A stretch of DNA of 64,000 nucleotides from Rhodospirillaceae bacterium bin65. GTDB lineage: Bacteria; Pseudomonadota; Alphaproteobacteria; Bin65. The first letter of the stretch is position 1; each line of letters opens with the position of its first letter. The notes under the pieces were generated by a model. It saw nothing but the letters and a program-made list of their open reading frames with translations. It had not been told where the DNA came from and did not search any database. Of the stretch, positions 17,292-27,723 are shown piece after piece. Made by a program: the position numbers and the translations under genes. The DNA is taken from assembly GCA_002238725.1 (NCBI GenBank), contig MPMX01000013.1, positions 24,919 through 88,918 of the forward strand. Reading direction: 5' to 3'.

Positions 17292-17836
17292 GTTTCCCTG
17301 CCGTACTCGATTTCAGAGGAAATCACGGGCGCCCGCCCGCGATGTCGGGTTTCTCGCGCGGACCATTATGGGCCAGCTATCGGCCCTAGACCAGAGCCGG
17401 CTTTTTCCCAAAACTGCGGAATCCAGATCGACAGTCGGCCGTTACAGCGATCGACACGACGTGCAACGGGCGGCCTGCAAGACACTGCGCTGCGCGAGAG
17501 CGCCTGACCCGTCACCGGCAACCGACAGTCGGCGAAGAGCGGCGCTGGCCGGTGCATCCCTGTTTCTTCCTGATGTTCCGCGAACTACCGCTCGACACTC
17601 GCAAAATATCGTGTGCGCCAATATCGATCAACTGATTTTTCATTTAATTACCGAGGGATACCTTTCGTTCTGCATAAGGTATTCTAACTGGTTTTGCTGA
17701 CTGCCGCATTGAGTGTTGGCGAAGTCTTGCGTCAATTCGACAGGTCTTCCCCGAGACCGGGCTGATTTCTTCCGGTCGCGGACACGACGAAGTGAATGTC
17801 GGGGCCGCTTCACTACCCGTGCGCAATCACCCATTC
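17292..17836. other. Long intergenic region between bactofilin and tRNA-Val
   Basis: About 545 bp without a convincing gene. It is GC-rich next to bactofilin and contains an AT-richer patch around 17600-17700 with a possible minus-strand promoter. Reading frames through it have no recognisable protein character. Confidence 0.6.
17603..17631 (-). promoter_or_regulatory. Possible promoter facing bactofilin
   Basis: On the minus strand TTGATC (17631-17626) and TATTTT (17608-17603) are spaced by 17 bases. It would imply a leader of about 300 nt before the bactofilin start at 17291, which is long, so this is a weak prediction. Confidence 0.3.
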
Positions 17837-17912
17837 TGGTGGGCGGTGACGGGATCGAACCGCCGACCTACTGGGTGTAAACCAGTCGCTCTCCCATCTG
17901 AGCTAACCGCCC
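17837..17912 (-). tRNA. tRNA-Val (anticodon TAC)
   Basis: The minus strand folds as a standard 76-nt cloverleaf. The acceptor arm GGGCGGT pairs with ACCGCCC, the D stem is GCTC/GAGC, and the anticodon stem ACTGG/CCAGT encloses loop TTTACAC, giving anticodon TAC. The T loop is TTCGATC. The CCA end is encoded (top-strand TGG at 17837-17839). It reads valine codons of the GTA type. Confidence 0.97.
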
Positions 17913-17996
17913 GCGATTCCGCCTGAGATTCGCTGCGAGGGCCCGCCGGGACAATGGAGCCGCAGTTTGCGCCGGCCGTCGCGGAAATCCGGACAG

Positions 17997-18028
17997 AAAA
18001 TGGCCATCCGCAACCGGACGGCCATTTT
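17997..18028 (-). terminator. Intrinsic terminator downstream of hup
   Basis: AAAATGGCC (17997-18005) is the exact reverse complement of GGCCATTTT (18020-18028). On the minus strand the stem extends inward by GTCCG/CGGAT with one G-U pair, leaving a GTTG loop. A run of T residues at the end of the stem gives the U tract in either direction. It lies 32 bp past the hup stop. Confidence 0.85.
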
Positions 18029-18060
18029 CCGTTTCGCGCTAGATGCGCAACACGGTCTGT

Positions 18061-18333
18061 CTAGTTCAGCGCATCCTTCAGGCCCTTACCGGCCTTGAAC
18101 TTCGGCTGCCGGGAGGCCGCGATCTGGATCGTTTCGCCGGTGCGCGGATTCCTGCCCGTCGAAGCTGCCCGCTGAGTCACATGGAAGGAGCCGAATCCGA
18201 CAAGTTTCACCTCGCCGCCGGATTTCAGGGTGTCGGTAATCGAAGCGAGCGTCGCATCGATTGCTGACGCGACGTCGGTCTTGCTCAAGCCCGTGCTGTC
18301 GGCAACGGCGGCAATAAGATCATTCTTGTTCAC
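18061..18333 (-). CDS. hup: DNA-binding protein HU
   Basis: The 90-residue protein is a complete HU-type histone-like protein: MNKNDLIAAVADSTGLSK at the N-terminus, GFGSFHVTQRAA in the core strands, and the DNA-contacting arm GRNPRTGETIQI, ending in FKAGKGLKDALN. HU dimers bend and compact DNA. The start is a GTG with AGGGGAC close upstream. It follows lon on the same strand, as in many Alphaproteobacteria, with 229 bp between them and its own terminator downstream, so it may also have its own promoter. The IHF subunits have a different arm sequence, so HU is preferred. Confidence 0.95.
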   Translation of the reverse strand: MNKNDLIAAVADSTGLSKTDVASAIDATLASITDTLKSGGEVKLVGFGSFHVTQRAASTGRNPRTGETIQIAASRQPKFKAGKGLKDALN

Positions 18334-18562
18334 GTAAGTCCCCTTTTTTACTCTAGGATTACAAATGTCTATCCGCCGGCTCGGCTTCGGGCGACGACCA
18401 ATTCGGAAGCCGTCCCGCCCACCCGTGCCTCGGGTCCGACCAGTCAGACTGTTCCAAGTTTACGGCGATCCCGGCGATCCGGTCAATCACCGGAACCACG
18501 GCACAGCGTGTTTCTCGCAAGGAATTTACCGGCACCGGGCATGGCGCACGGCAACGGCCTCG

Positions 18563-20971
18563 CTAGTGGGTCACCACCCCGACCTCTCCGCCGGTGCTGT
18601 CGCTGCGGACCGCGGCAACGTCGTCGTCGGCTTCGGCCCATTCGATCGGCGTCAGGGGCGCGGTCAGCGCATGTTCCAGAATCTGATCGACAGCGCTGAC
18701 TGGGACAATGGTCAGGCCGCGTTTCACATTGTCCGGAATTTCGGCAAGATCCTTCTCGTTCTCATCGGGAATCAGCACCGTCTTCAAGCCGCCGCGCAGC
18801 GCTGCGAGCAATTTTTCCTTGAGGCCGCCGATCGGAAGAACCCTGCCCCGCAGGGTGATTTCGCCGGTCATCGCGACGTCCTTGCGAACCGGAATGCCGG
18901 TCACGACGGAAACGATGGCTGCGATCATGGCGACGCCGGCCGACGGCCCGTCCTTGGGCGTCGCCCCTTCGGGCACATGGACGTGGATGTCGCGCTTTTC
19001 GAAAATGGTCGGCTTGATGCCGAAGCTGACTGCGCGGGATTTCACGAAGCTCTCGGCTGCATGAACCGATTCCTTCATGACCTCGCCGAGCTTTCCGGTC
19101 GCGGACACCTTGCCCTTGCCGGGAAGAGTGACGGCTTCGATCGACAGCAGTTCGCCGCCGACTTCCGTCCAGGCCAGGCCGGTGACGACGCCGACGGCGT
19201 CTTCGTCTTCGACCAGCCCGAAACGGTATTTTCGGACGCCGGCGTATTTTTCAACGTTCCGGTTGGTGACGGCGACCTTGTCCGCGGCGTCGCCAACGAT
19301 CTGCTTGACCGCCTTGCGGGCAAGATTGGCGATCTCCCGCTCGAGATTCCGGACCCCGGCCTCCCGCGTATAGTAGCGGATCAGCGAGCGCAGGGCGGCA
19401 TCGGATACCGACCACTCTTCTTCCTTCAGGCCGTGTGCCTCGACCTGCTTGGGAAGCAGGTGCCGTTTGGCAATCTCGACCTTCTCGTCCTCGGTGTAGC
19501 CCGGCAGGCGGATGATCTCCATGCGGTCCATCAGGGGCTGAGGCATGCGCAGCGTGTTGGCCGTCGTGATGAACAACACATCCGAGAGATCGTAGTCGAC
19601 CTCCAGATAGTGGTCGTTGAAGGTTCCGTTCTGCTCCGGGTCCAGAACTTCGAGCAGAGCCGAGGAGGGATCGCCCCGCCAGTCCGCGCCCAGCTTGTCG
19701 ACCTCGTCGAGCAGGAACAGCGGGTTCGAGGTCTTCGCCTTCTTCATCGACTGGACGACCTTGCCCGGCATCGAGCCGATATAGGTGCGGCGGTGCCCGC
19801 GAATTTCGGCTTCGTCGCGCACGCCGCCGAGGGAAAGGCGGACGAAGTTTCGGCCGGTCGCCCGGGCAACGGACTTACCCAGCGAAGTCTTGCCGACGCC
19901 GGGCGGGCCGACCAGGCAGAGGATCGGTCCCTTGATCTTTTTCATCCGCTGCTGGACGGCGAGATACTCGATGATCCGCTCCTTGACTTTCTCGAGGCCG
20001 TAATGGTCCTCGTCGAGGATGCGTTCCGCACGCCCGATATCGCGCTTAATCTTCGTCCGCTTTTTCCAGGGAATCCCGAGGAGCCAGTCGAGATAGTTGC
20101 GCACGACCGTCGATTCGGCGGACATCGGGCTCATCGAGCGGAGTTTCTTCAACTCGGCCTCGGCCTTTTCCCGCGCCTCTTTCGATAGCTTGGTCTTCTT
20201 GATCTTCTCTTCGATTTCGGCCAATTCGTCCTTGCCGTCCTCGCCGTCGCCCAGCTCCTTCTGAATCGCCTTCATCTGTTCGTTCAGGTAATACTCGCGC
20301 TGGGTCTTCTCCATCTGGCGCTTGACGCGGTTGCGGATGCGCTTCTCGACCTGCATCACGCCGATCTCGCCCTCCATATAGGAGTAGATCTTCTCCAGCC
20401 GCGCGCCGATCGGTGCGGTCTCCAGCAATTCCTGTTTCTCGGGAATCTTGAGATTCAGATGCGAGGCCACAGTGTCGGCAAGCTTGCCCGGCTCGTCTAT
20501 CTGGTTGATCGAGACCAGGACCTCGGGCGGAATCTTGCGGTTCAGCTTGATATACTGTTCGAACTGCGAAACGGCAGTGCGCATCAGCGCTTCGACTTCC
20601 TTGTCGTCCTCCCCTTCTTCGTCCATCACCGCGGACCAGGCCTGGAAAAACGAGTCATTGTCGGCGTAGCGCAGAATGCTGGCGCGCTGACCGCCTTCGA
20701 CCAGCACTTTGACCGTCCCGTCGGGCAGCTTGAGCAGCTGCAACACCGTACCGATCGTCCCGACGGTGAAGATATCCGCGGTCGAAGGATCGTCCTGCGC
20801 AGCATTCTTTTGGGCGACCAGCAGAATCTGCTTGTCGTCCTTCATGATGTCTTCGAGCGCCCGGACCGATTTTTCCCGGCCGACGAAGAGCGGCACGATC
20901 ATATGCGGAAAGACAACGATATCCCGAAGCGGGAGAACAGGCAGCAGCACACCGCCCTCAAGTTCGAACAT
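18563..20971 (-). CDS. lon: ATP-dependent protease Lon
   Basis: Lon is a hexameric AAA+ serine protease that removes misfolded and some regulatory proteins. The 802-residue chain has the N-terminal substrate domain ([15 protein letters not shown] near residue 11), the Walker A loop GPPGVGKTS in the middle, and the protease domain with the catalytic serine in [10 protein letters not shown] and a lysine further on. The ATG at 20971 places MFELEGG directly before the conserved N-terminus, as in relatives; a GTG in frame at 21064 would add 31 residues of uncharged, unconserved sequence. It lies downstream of clpX with about 250 bp between. Confidence 0.96.
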   Translation of the reverse strand: MFELEGGVLLPVLPLRDIVVFPHMIVPLFVGREKSVRALEDIMKDDKQILLVAQKNAAQDDPSTADIFTVGTIGTVLQLLKLPDGTVKVLVEGGQRASILRYADNDSFFQAWSAVMDEEGEDDKEVEALMRTAVSQFEQYIKLNRKIPPEVLVSINQIDEPGKLADTVASHLNLKIPEKQELLETAPIGARLEKIYSYMEGEIGVMQVEKRIRNRVKRQMEKTQREYYLNEQMKAIQKELGDGEDGKDELAEIEEKIKKTKLSKEAREKAEAELKKLRSMSPMSAESTVVRNYLDWLLGIPWKKRTKIKRDIGRAERILDEDHYGLEKVKERIIEYLAVQQRMKKIKGPILCLVGPPGVGKTSLGKSVARATGRNFVRLSLGGVRDEAEIRGHRRTYIGSMPGKVVQSMKKAKTSNPLFLLDEVDKLGADWRGDPSSALLEVLDPEQNGTFNDHYLEVDYDLSDVLFITTANTLRMPQPLMDRMEIIRLPGYTEDEKVEIAKRHLLPKQVEAHGLKEEEWSVSDAALRSLIRYYTREAGVRNLEREIANLARKAVKQIVGDAADKVAVTNRNVEKYAGVRKYRFGLVEDEDAVGVVTGLAWTEVGGELLSIEAVTLPGKGKVSATGKLGEVMKESVHAAESFVKSRAVSFGIKPTIFEKRDIHVHVPEGATPKDGPSAGVAMIAAIVSVVTGIPVRKDVAMTGEITLRGRVLPIGGLKEKLLAALRGGLKTVLIPDENEKDLAEIPDNVKRGLTIVPVSAVDQILEHALTAPLTPIEWAEADDDVAAVRSDSTGGEVGVVTH

Positions 20972-21223
20972 ATGGATCACCCGAATGGTTGGCGGCCGAC
21001 CCGCTACAGGCACCGGCCGCAGAAAATCTTGTGGCCCGAGATCCGGCGCCGTTACGATGGCCACGATACGCGTTCCAGCGGCCCGTCACTCGCAAAGCAA
21101 CCGCCGCACACCGTGCCTTTCACCCAGTAAATCGGATCGATCGGCGGCGGATCAAGGCCTGGCAGAGAAGGTGCGACGCCGGATCATGCCACCGGCCCGG
21201 CGATGTCGCGCCGGCCGTGCAGA

Positions 21224-22492
21224 TCAGGCGCTGACGCCGCCCATTTCCGCCTTGCGGTCGGCATAGAGCAGCAACGGCTGTGCGCGGCCTTCGACGACCT
21301 CCTGGTTTATCGCAACCTCTTCGATTCCTTCGTCGCCCGGCAGATCGAACATCGAATCCAGCAGGATATTTTCCATGATCGAGCGCAGGCCGCGGGCGCC
21401 GGTCTTCCTTGCTATGGCCTTGCGGGCGATCGCACCCAGGGCGTCGTCCGTGAAACTGAGTTTGGCGCCTTCCATGTCGAACAGGCGCTGATATTGCTTG
21501 ACCAGCGCATTCTTCGGCTCGGTCAGGATCCGGACCAGCGTGTTCTCGTCCAGATCCTCAAGCGTCGCGATGACCGGAAGCCGTCCGACGAACTCGGGTA
21601 TCAGGCCGAATTTGAGCAGGTCTTCAGGCTCCAGATCGCGCAACACTTCGCCGGTCTTGCGCTCGTCCGGAGCGCGGACATCGGCGCCGAAGCCGATCGA
21701 CTTGCTCTGGCCGCGCGACGTAATGATCTTCTCCAGGCCGGAGAAGGCGCCGCCGCAGATGAACAGGATGTTGGTGGTATCGACCTGGAGGAATTCCTGC
21801 TGCGGATGCTTGCGTCCGCCCTGGGGCGGCACGGAAGCGACCGTTCCCTCCATGATCTTGAGCAGCGCCTGCTGCACGCCCTCGCCGGAAACGTCGCGCG
21901 TGATCGACGGGTTGTCGGCCTTGCGGCTGATCTTGTCGACCTCGTCGATATAGACGATGCCGCGCTGCGCCCGCTCGACATTGTAGTCGGCCGCCTGAAG
22001 CAGCTTCAGGATGATGTTTTCGACATCCTCGCCGACATAGCCCGCTTCGGTCAGCGTCGTAGCGTCGGCCATGGTAAAGGGCACGTCGATGATCCGCGCC
22101 AGGGTCTGGGCCAGCAGGGTCTTGCCGCAGCCGGTCGGGCCGACCAGCAGGATGTTCGACTTGGCCAGTTCGACGCCGTTGGACTTCGCGCCGTGGGCCA
22201 GGCGCTTGTAATGGTTGTGCACCGCCACAGACAGGACGCGCTTGGCGTGATGCTGACCGATCACATAGTCGTCAAGGACATCGTTGATCTCGAGCGGGGT
22301 TGGCACGCCGTCGCGGCTCTTGACGACGTTGGACTTGTTCTCCTCCCGGATGATGTCCATGCACAGCTCGACGCACTCGTCGCAGATGAACACCGTCGGC
22401 CCGGCGATCAGCTTGCGCACTTCGTGCTGGCTCTTGCCGCAGAACGAGCAGTAGAGCGTGTTCTTCGAATCGCCGTTGCCGGATTTGCTCAT
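21224..22492 (-). CDS. clpX: ATP-dependent Clp protease ATP-binding subunit ClpX
   Basis: ClpX unfolds tagged substrates and feeds them to ClpP. This 422-residue protein starts with the C4 zinc-binding domain ([14 protein letters not shown] and ICDECVELC), then the AAA+ module with Walker [11 protein letters not shown], Walker B YIDEVDKI and arginine-finger region. The length is normal. It sits between clpP and lon on the same strand, 166 bp after clpP, the usual order in Alphaproteobacteria. In Caulobacter-type cells ClpXP is essential for cell-cycle proteolysis, though that role is not shown here. Confidence 0.98.
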   Translation of the reverse strand: MSKSGNGDSKNTLYCSFCGKSQHEVRKLIAGPTVFICDECVELCMDIIREENKSNVVKSRDGVPTPLEINDVLDDYVIGQHHAKRVLSVAVHNHYKRLAHGAKSNGVELAKSNILLVGPTGCGKTLLAQTLARIIDVPFTMADATTLTEAGYVGEDVENIILKLLQAADYNVERAQRGIVYIDEVDKISRKADNPSITRDVSGEGVQQALLKIMEGTVASVPPQGGRKHPQQEFLQVDTTNILFICGGAFSGLEKIITSRGQSKSIGFGADVRAPDERKTGEVLRDLEPEDLLKFGLIPEFVGRLPVIATLEDLDENTLVRILTEPKNALVKQYQRLFDMEGAKLSFTDDALGAIARKAIARKTGARGLRSIMENILLDSMFDLPGDEGIEEVAINQEVVEGRAQPLLLYADRKAEMGGVSA

Positions 22493-22658
22493 CGGTATTC
22501 GGCCCCGTCAGGATCGGCTTTAGGATCGAAAACCCGCATCGGTCGGATTGGCCCCGAACCGCAGCGACGCGGCCCGAGACGTCGAGTTGGGCGCGCATGA
22601 TAGCGACAGGGCCGCATCGTGACCAGATCGAATCGGTCTTGAGGCAAGCGGCACCGGT

Positions 22659-23297
22659 TTACGTGCCGTCGCCGTTCTCGCTGTCCTGCGGCCGGTTGGT
22701 CACGACTTCGTCGATAATGCCGAAATCTCTCGCTTCCTCCGGCGTCAGGAAGCGGTCGCGGTCCATCGCATCCTCGATCACCGCAAGATCCTGGCCGGTG
22801 TGCGCGACATAGATGTCGTTCAGCCGCGCACGCACCGCGAGAATTTCCCGGGCGTGGATTTCGATGTCCGTCGCCTGGCCCTGGAAACCGCCGGACGGCT
22901 GGTGGATCATGATGCGGGCATTCGGCAGCGCGAACCGCTTGCCCGGAGCGCCGGCAGCGAGCAGCATCGAGCCCATCGAGGCCGCCTGCCCGACGCAGAC
23001 CGTCGACACTTCCGGCCGGATATATTGCATCGTGTCGTAGACCGAGAGGCCGGAGGTCACGATACCGCCAGGCGAGTTGATGTAGATCGAGATATCCTTG
23101 GTCGGGTTCTCGGCTTCCAGAAACAGCAGCTGTGCGCAGATCAGCGACGACATCTGGTCCTCGACGCCGCCGGTGATGAAAACAATCCGCTCTTTCAGCA
23201 GGCGCGAATAGATGTCGTAGGCCCGTTCGCCCCGGTTGGTCTGCTCGACGACCATGGGCACGAGCGTGTTCATGTAGAATTCGGCAGGATCGCGCAT
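22659..23297 (-). CDS. clpP: ATP-dependent Clp protease proteolytic subunit ClpP
   Basis: This 212-residue serine protease subunit forms the double-ring chamber used by ClpX. The catalytic serine is in GQAASMGSM, the histidine in MIHQPSGG, and the aspartate in the following helix region. YINSPGG precedes them. The ATG at 23297 ([10 protein letters not shown]) is chosen because GAGAGAG lies just upstream; a frame-compatible ATG 30 bases earlier is less likely. The N-terminus up to [12 protein letters not shown] would be removed by self-processing, as in the family. It lies between tig and clpX. Confidence 0.97.
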   Translation of the reverse strand: MRDPAEFYMNTLVPMVVEQTNRGERAYDIYSRLLKERIVFITGGVEDQMSSLICAQLLFLEAENPTKDISIYINSPGGIVTSGLSVYDTMQYIRPEVSTVCVGQAASMGSMLLAAGAPGKRFALPNARIMIHQPSGGFQGQATDIEIHAREILAVRARLNDIYVAHTGQDLAVIEDAMDRDRFLTPEEARDFGIIDEVVTNRPQDSENGDGT

Positions 23298-23496
23298 GCA
23301 GCTCTCTCGAATTGGTGTCGCTATCAAGGAAGGCGGGTCGCGGCGGCCGCCGGGGCGCCGCGCGGGTTGACCCTACATAGGCCGCGCCGGGCGCCGCTGC
23401 CAGTCCCGCTCCGGCCGGGACGCGGACCCGCCGGCGTCCTCACGACAGGTCGCCGCGGCGGGAAATTTCGCGCCGCCTTCCACCGTCCGGCGCCGG

Positions 23497-24819
23497 TCAA
23501 TCCTCCGGTTCTGCGGCGAAATCTTCCAGGGTCGTTTCCTTGTCGTTCACTTCGGCCAGTTCGACGATGTAGTCGATCACCTTGTCCTCGTAGAGCGGCG
23601 CCTTGAGGCTGTCCTGCATCTGGGCGTTCTTCTGGTAGGCTTCCAGCACCTCGCGCTCGCGGCCGGGATAATTCTGGGCCTCGCGCACTATCGCCCGGTT
23701 TATTTCTTCGTTCGACACTTCGATATTCTGCTCGGCGCCGACCTTGCTGAGCACGATGCCCAGACGCACCCGGCGCTCGGCAATGTCGCGGAAACCGGCT
23801 TTCAATTCCTCTTCGGGCTTGTCCTTCTCGTCCTCGTCGAGCTGGTTATTGGCCTTGCGCTCTTCGTAATGCTTCCAGATCGCCTCGAATTCGACCTCGA
23901 CCATGCCGGGCGGCAGGTCGAAATCGTGGCCGTCGGCGAGAATGTCGAGCAGATCCCGTTTCAGGCGGGTTCGCGTCAGGCCGTTGTAGTTCTGCTCGAT
24001 ATCGGCCTTCACGGCCTCCTTCAACGCGTTCAGATTTTCCGCGCCGACGGACTTCGCGAATGCATCGTCGATTTCCGGCAGCTTTCCCGTCCGCAGCTCC
24101 TTGACCGTAACGTCGAAGACCGCGTCCTTTCCGGCCAGATGTTCGGCCCGATACTCTTCCGGAAAGGTGACCTTCACGTCCATCCGGTCGCCGGCTTTCG
24201 CGCCGATCAGCTGGTCCTCGAATCCGGGTATGAAGGTATTGCTGCCCAGATTGAGGTAGAAGTCTTCCGCCTCTCCGCCATCGAACGCCTCGCCGTCCAC
24301 GGTTCCGCGAAAATCTATGACAGCGATGTCGCCGGATGCCGCTTCGTGCGCTTCCGGCGCCGCTTCGGATTCCTTCCGCGATTCGGCAAACGAAGCGACA
24401 GCCTCGTCCACCGTTTCTTCTTTCACCGGCACCTTGAACCGTTCGAGGCTGATCGATTTGAGGTCCATGACCTGGAATTCGGGCAGGATTTCCAGCGACA
24501 TGGTGTATTCCAGGTCGCCGCCGTCCTTATAGTCGCCGATTTCGATTTTCGGCTGCATTGCCGGCTTCAGTTCCTTGTCGTCGAGCGTCTTGGCGACACT
24601 TTCCTGGAGCGCCTCTTCCAGCACCTCGCCCAGTACGGACTTGCCCAACCGCATCTTCAGGACCGGAAGGGGCGCCTTGCCCCGGCGGAATCCGGGGAGC
24701 TGCAGATCCTTGCCGACTTCGGCCAGCTTGCTGGTGACCTTGCCGTCGATATCCGTCGCCGGGATGGATACCCTGTATTCGCGTTTCAGGCCCTCGGCCG
24801 TCGTTTCCGTCACCTGCAT
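23497..24819 (-). CDS. tig: Trigger factor
   Basis: Trigger factor is a ribosome-associated chaperone and peptidyl-prolyl isomerase that meets nascent chains. The 440-residue protein has the N-terminal ribosome-binding domain with the signature PGFRRGKAP near residue 45, a central FKBP-type PPIase domain, and a long charged helical C-terminal domain. The ATG at 24819 (MQVTETTAEGLKREY) begins the conserved N-terminus; the frame continues open back through the tRNA-Leu but without coding sense. It heads the tig-clpP-clpX-lon order and follows tRNA-Leu and the 8-bp repeat. Confidence 0.96.
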   Translation of the reverse strand: MQVTETTAEGLKREYRVSIPATDIDGKVTSKLAEVGKDLQLPGFRRGKAPLPVLKMRLGKSVLGEVLEEALQESVAKTLDDKELKPAMQPKIEIGDYKDGGDLEYTMSLEILPEFQVMDLKSISLERFKVPVKEETVDEAVASFAESRKESEAAPEAHEAASGDIAVIDFRGTVDGEAFDGGEAEDFYLNLGSNTFIPGFEDQLIGAKAGDRMDVKVTFPEEYRAEHLAGKDAVFDVTVKELRTGKLPEIDDAFAKSVGAENLNALKEAVKADIEQNYNGLTRTRLKRDLLDILADGHDFDLPPGMVEVEFEAIWKHYEERKANNQLDEDEKDKPEEELKAGFRDIAERRVRLGIVLSKVGAEQNIEVSNEEINRAIVREAQNYPGREREVLEAYQKNAQMQDSLKAPLYEDKVIDYIVELAEVNDKETTLEDFAAEPED

Positions 24820-24885
24820 GTCTCGGCAATTCCAATCTTTCGAGCCGGGCGGCACCGACGCCCGGACGGTTCGTCTCCGTTCAAT

Positions 24886-24941
24886 CCGGATGGCCGGATG
24901 GCCGGATGGCCGGATGGCCGGATGGCCGGATGGCCGGATGG
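24886..24941. repeat. Perfect tandem repeat, 7 copies of an 8-bp unit
   Basis: CCGGATGG is repeated seven times without a mismatch from 24886 to 24941. On the transcribed minus strand the unit reads CCATCCGG. The last three bases of the array (24939-24941) are also the encoded CCA end of tRNA-Leu, so array and tRNA are continuous. The array lies in the 119 bp between tRNA-Leu and tig. There are no spacers, so it is not CRISPR-like. Confidence 0.97.
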
Positions 24942-25023
24942 TGCGGGCGGAGGGACTTGAACCCCCACGACTTTCGTCACTGGCACCTAAAGCCAGCGCG
25001 TCTACCAATTCCGCCACGCCCGC
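24939..25023 (-). tRNA. tRNA-Leu (anticodon TAG)
   Basis: The minus strand gives an 85-nt class II cloverleaf. Acceptor GCGGGCG pairs with CGCCCGC, the anticodon stem CTGGC/GCCAG encloses TTTAGGT (anticodon TAG), there is a long variable arm (TGACGAAAGTCGT), and the T loop is TTCAAGT. CCA is encoded. It reads CTA leucine codons. The gene lies upstream of tig on the same strand, with no terminator seen between them. Confidence 0.97.
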
Positions 25024-25164
25024 CCGGTCCGGAAGCGCCCGGAAAAGCCGGAACGGGCCGCCGGCGCGCGGGGAGCGTATAAGGCCGCCTCCGCCACCGT
25101 TCAAGCTTTGCCACCCGATCAAGACGTTGCGCCGCAATCGCCCGGAAGCCCGGCAGACCGCCCG

Positions 25165-27036
25165 TCAGCCGGCAAACGCCACCTCATAGTCGACCGGAAA
25201 ACCGCGCAGCAGCGTCTTGACCCGTTCCGCCGCATCCTCCGGCGCATCGCCCCCCAGTTCGATCCGGGCCGACAGGCCGGCGGCCGATTGCTCCCCGGCC
25301 ACCGACACGGTAACGCCGTCCTCCCGCAGGGGCGCCAGCGCTTCGCCGAAGACCCTTTCGATCGACTGCAGCCGCAGGGCCGGCTTGAACACCTTGCCGA
25401 GCGCGGTCTGCGGCAGGTCGGGCAGGATATGCACCCGCTTCGGCACGGCCGGCCGTTCGGCTATCAGCGGCGCGACGAAGGCGAGGATTTCCTCTTCGGT
25501 CGCCGCAGCGCCCGCTTTGAGGGCGATGTAGACGACCGGCAGTTCACCGGCATAGGCATCCGGCTGCCCGACAGCCGCGCTCATTTCGACGGCGGGATGC
25601 CGGTTCACGATCTCCTCGACCATGGCGGGGTCGATATTGTGGGCGCCGCGGATGATGACATCCTTGGACCGGCCGGTGACGTAAACATAGCCGTTCTCGT
25701 CGAGATGGCCGAGATCGCCGCTGATCAGCCAGCCGTCTTCGGTGAACGTGCCGGCATTGCGCTTGCGATCGGTGTAGCCGGGACTGACGTTGGGGCCGTG
25801 CACCGCGATCACGCCGGTTTCGCCGGGCGGGACCGGCTTCGAGACGTCGGCGCCGTCCGGGCCGAGTGCCGCAGCGATGACTTCGGTATGGGGCAGGGGA
25901 AGGCCGCAGGATCCCCGCACCCGCGCCGGCGCAAGGTAGGGCTCTATGGTAATGATGCCGGCACTCTCGGTCATGCCGAACGCGTTGCGCACCGGAATGC
26001 CGTAGGTTTCCTCGAACGCGTCGGCCATTTCCGTCGGCAGCGGCGACCCGCCGATCACCATGCGGCGCACGCACGAAATATCGGCCTCCGGGTAGGGCTG
26101 GCTGAGCAGCGCCGCCAGCAGCGTCGGGACTGCGGACAGAAAACTCACGCGATGCTCCGCGACATGGTCCCAGTAACGGGCGATGACCTCGGGATGGCGG
26201 ACGCCCAGCCGGGTCGGCAGCAGCAGGCCGGCGCCGCCGGCCAGAAGCGAGAGGCCGAACACCATCGAACCGGCGACATGGAACAGCGGAAAGCCGTTGA
26301 TCGCCATATCGTCCGGCCGGATATGGAACATCTGGCTGGCGGACCACGCGACATGCACCTGGTTGCCGTGACTGTGCAGCGCCAGTTTCGGCGCACCGGT
26401 CGTGCCGCCGGTATGGAAGCAGGACGCGATATCGTCCCGCCCGATCGCGCGGCCCGAAGTCAGGCGGTCGGCGGGATAGCCGGCGATCGCAGAGGCAAAA
26501 TCGTCCGCCCCGTCCTGCGCGCCGCCGATCGACAGGACGGCGTTGAGGCCCCGCGCCCGGTCGCAGACGTCCAAGGCCTTGCGCCAGATATCGAGCGCCG
26601 GGTCCGACCCCAGCGCCACCAGCACCTTCGCGCCGGCCGCTTCGACCAGTTCCACGATATGGTCGGTGTTGAGCAGATTGTTGACGAGGCAGGCCCGTCC
26701 CGCCGCGGACCCGCCCCACAGGGCGAAGTGCGCCTCCGGGATGTTCGGCGCCAGCATGGCGACCGCGTCGTCCGGGCCGACGCCGAGATCGGTAAACAGG
26801 TTGGCCGCCTGGGTCACCCGGGCAAACAGGTCGGCATGGGTGATTTCGACCGCCGGGCCGCCCGGCATGCCGGTTTCGAGGAAGCGAAAGGCCGGCCGGT
26901 CGCCGAACAGGTCGCGCCCCCGGGCGAGCAGTTCCCAGGTCGAGGCGACGGGCAGGAAGCCGTCCGCGGTCGCCGCCTCCAGGGCCTTGATATCCGCCCG
27001 GTTCCGGATTCTCCGGTTTGCGGCAGGCCCGGTCAT
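25165..27036 (-). CDS. AMP-forming acyl-CoA synthetase
   Basis: The 623-residue protein belongs to the adenylate-forming ANL family, which activates carboxylic acids to acyl-AMP and then acyl-CoA. The P-loop signature is HTGGTTGAPKLALHSHGN, the aspartate motif is ISGDLGHLDENGYVYV, and the C-terminal catalytic lysine is in PQTALGKVFKPAL. The acid it uses cannot be read from the sequence; overall length and motifs fit medium- or long-chain fatty acid or related ligases. The ATG overlaps the tenA stop (ATGA at 27033-27036), so it is translated in tandem with tenA. A pairing of this family with tenA is not one I recognise as standard. Confidence 0.9.
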   Translation of the reverse strand: MTGPAANRRIRNRADIKALEAATADGFLPVASTWELLARGRDLFGDRPAFRFLETGMPGGPAVEITHADLFARVTQAANLFTDLGVGPDDAVAMLAPNIPEAHFALWGGSAAGRACLVNNLLNTDHIVELVEAAGAKVLVALGSDPALDIWRKALDVCDRARGLNAVLSIGGAQDGADDFASAIAGYPADRLTSGRAIGRDDIASCFHTGGTTGAPKLALHSHGNQVHVAWSASQMFHIRPDDMAINGFPLFHVAGSMVFGLSLLAGGAGLLLPTRLGVRHPEVIARYWDHVAEHRVSFLSAVPTLLAALLSQPYPEADISCVRRMVIGGSPLPTEMADAFEETYGIPVRNAFGMTESAGIITIEPYLAPARVRGSCGLPLPHTEVIAAALGPDGADVSKPVPPGETGVIAVHGPNVSPGYTDRKRNAGTFTEDGWLISGDLGHLDENGYVYVTGRSKDVIIRGAHNIDPAMVEEIVNRHPAVEMSAAVGQPDAYAGELPVVYIALKAGAAATEEEILAFVAPLIAERPAVPKRVHILPDLPQTALGKVFKPALRLQSIERVFGEALAPLREDGVTVSVAGEQSAAGLSARIELGGDAPEDAAERVKTLLRGFPVDYEVAFAG

Positions 27037-27722
27037 ACTGCATCCAGTCCCATCTGCCAGAAACCCGATTCGAGCCGGGTCGCTTCGTCGAAAATCTTCT
27101 GCACCGCGGGAAGGCGGGCTTCGCCGCCGCGGCGGGCCCAGAGATCGTCCAGGGCGGCGGCGGCGCCCCGCGCGACCCCCTGATACTCCTCGCCCGAATA
27201 CATGTCGATCCAGGCACGGTAGGGGTTATTCGCCACCGCCTCGAGATTGCCGAGCGTCCGCCCGATCTCGCCGTAACCGACCACGCAGGGGGCGAGCGCG
27301 ACATGCAGGTCCAGCAGGTCGCCGCGCAGGCCGGTCTCCAGCACGTAGCGGGTATAGGCAAGGCAGCCCGGCGCCTCCGGCGCGGCCTCCATGTCGGCTT
27401 CGGTCAGGCCCCAGGACGCGCAGAATTCAACGTGCAGGCGCATTTCGGTATCGGAAATGCCGGCCAGCACCTCCGCAGCCGACCGGATGTCCGCCAGGGT
27501 CTCGGCCTTGTAGGCCGCGAGCGCCCAGGCCCGCGAGAAATGGATGAGAAACAGGTAGTCCTGGATCAGGTAATGCCGGAACGCCGGCTCCGCCAGGCTG
27601 CCGGAACCGAGCTGCCGGACGAATTCGTGCCCGACATAGGCGTCCCACTGCGCGCCGGCGCCGGCCCGCAGCCGGTTGAACAGCGCGCCGTCGTAAACCG
27701 GTTTTGTCAGGTCTTCGGACAT
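27033..27722 (-). CDS. tenA: TenA family aminopyrimidine aminohydrolase (thiaminase II-like)
   Basis: TenA enzymes hydrolyse breakdown products of thiamine so that the pyrimidine can be salvaged. The 229-residue protein keeps the family pattern: Asp55 in YLIQDYLFLIHF, the YTRYVLE segment, the candidate nucleophile Cys146 in ALAPCVVGYGEIG, and the glutamates in YSGEEYQ. The ATG at 27722 is chosen because it follows the ferredoxin stop after one base; a longer frame runs into ferredoxin. No other thiamine gene or TPP riboswitch is visible nearby, so its link to this operon is unclear. Related TenA-fold proteins with other roles are possible. Confidence 0.82.
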   Translation of the reverse strand: MSEDLTKPVYDGALFNRLRAGAGAQWDAYVGHEFVRQLGSGSLAEPAFRHYLIQDYLFLIHFSRAWALAAYKAETLADIRSAAEVLAGISDTEMRLHVEFCASWGLTEADMEAAPEAPGCLAYTRYVLETGLRGDLLDLHVALAPCVVGYGEIGRTLGNLEAVANNPYRAWIDMYSGEEYQGVARGAAAALDDLWARRGGEARLPAVQKIFDEATRLESGFWQMGLDAV

Positions 27723-27723
27723 G

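Noticed and set aside
17149..17700. Plus-strand open frame through the gap before tRNA-Val
   Set aside because: It overlaps the bactofilin gene on the other strand and has no recognisable protein features.
20972..21064. Longer Lon N-terminus from a GTG at 21064
   Set aside because: The extra residues are not conserved-looking and ATG 20971 places the family N-terminus correctly.
24886..24941. CRISPR array
   Set aside because: The 8-bp units are directly adjacent without spacers, and no cas genes are present.
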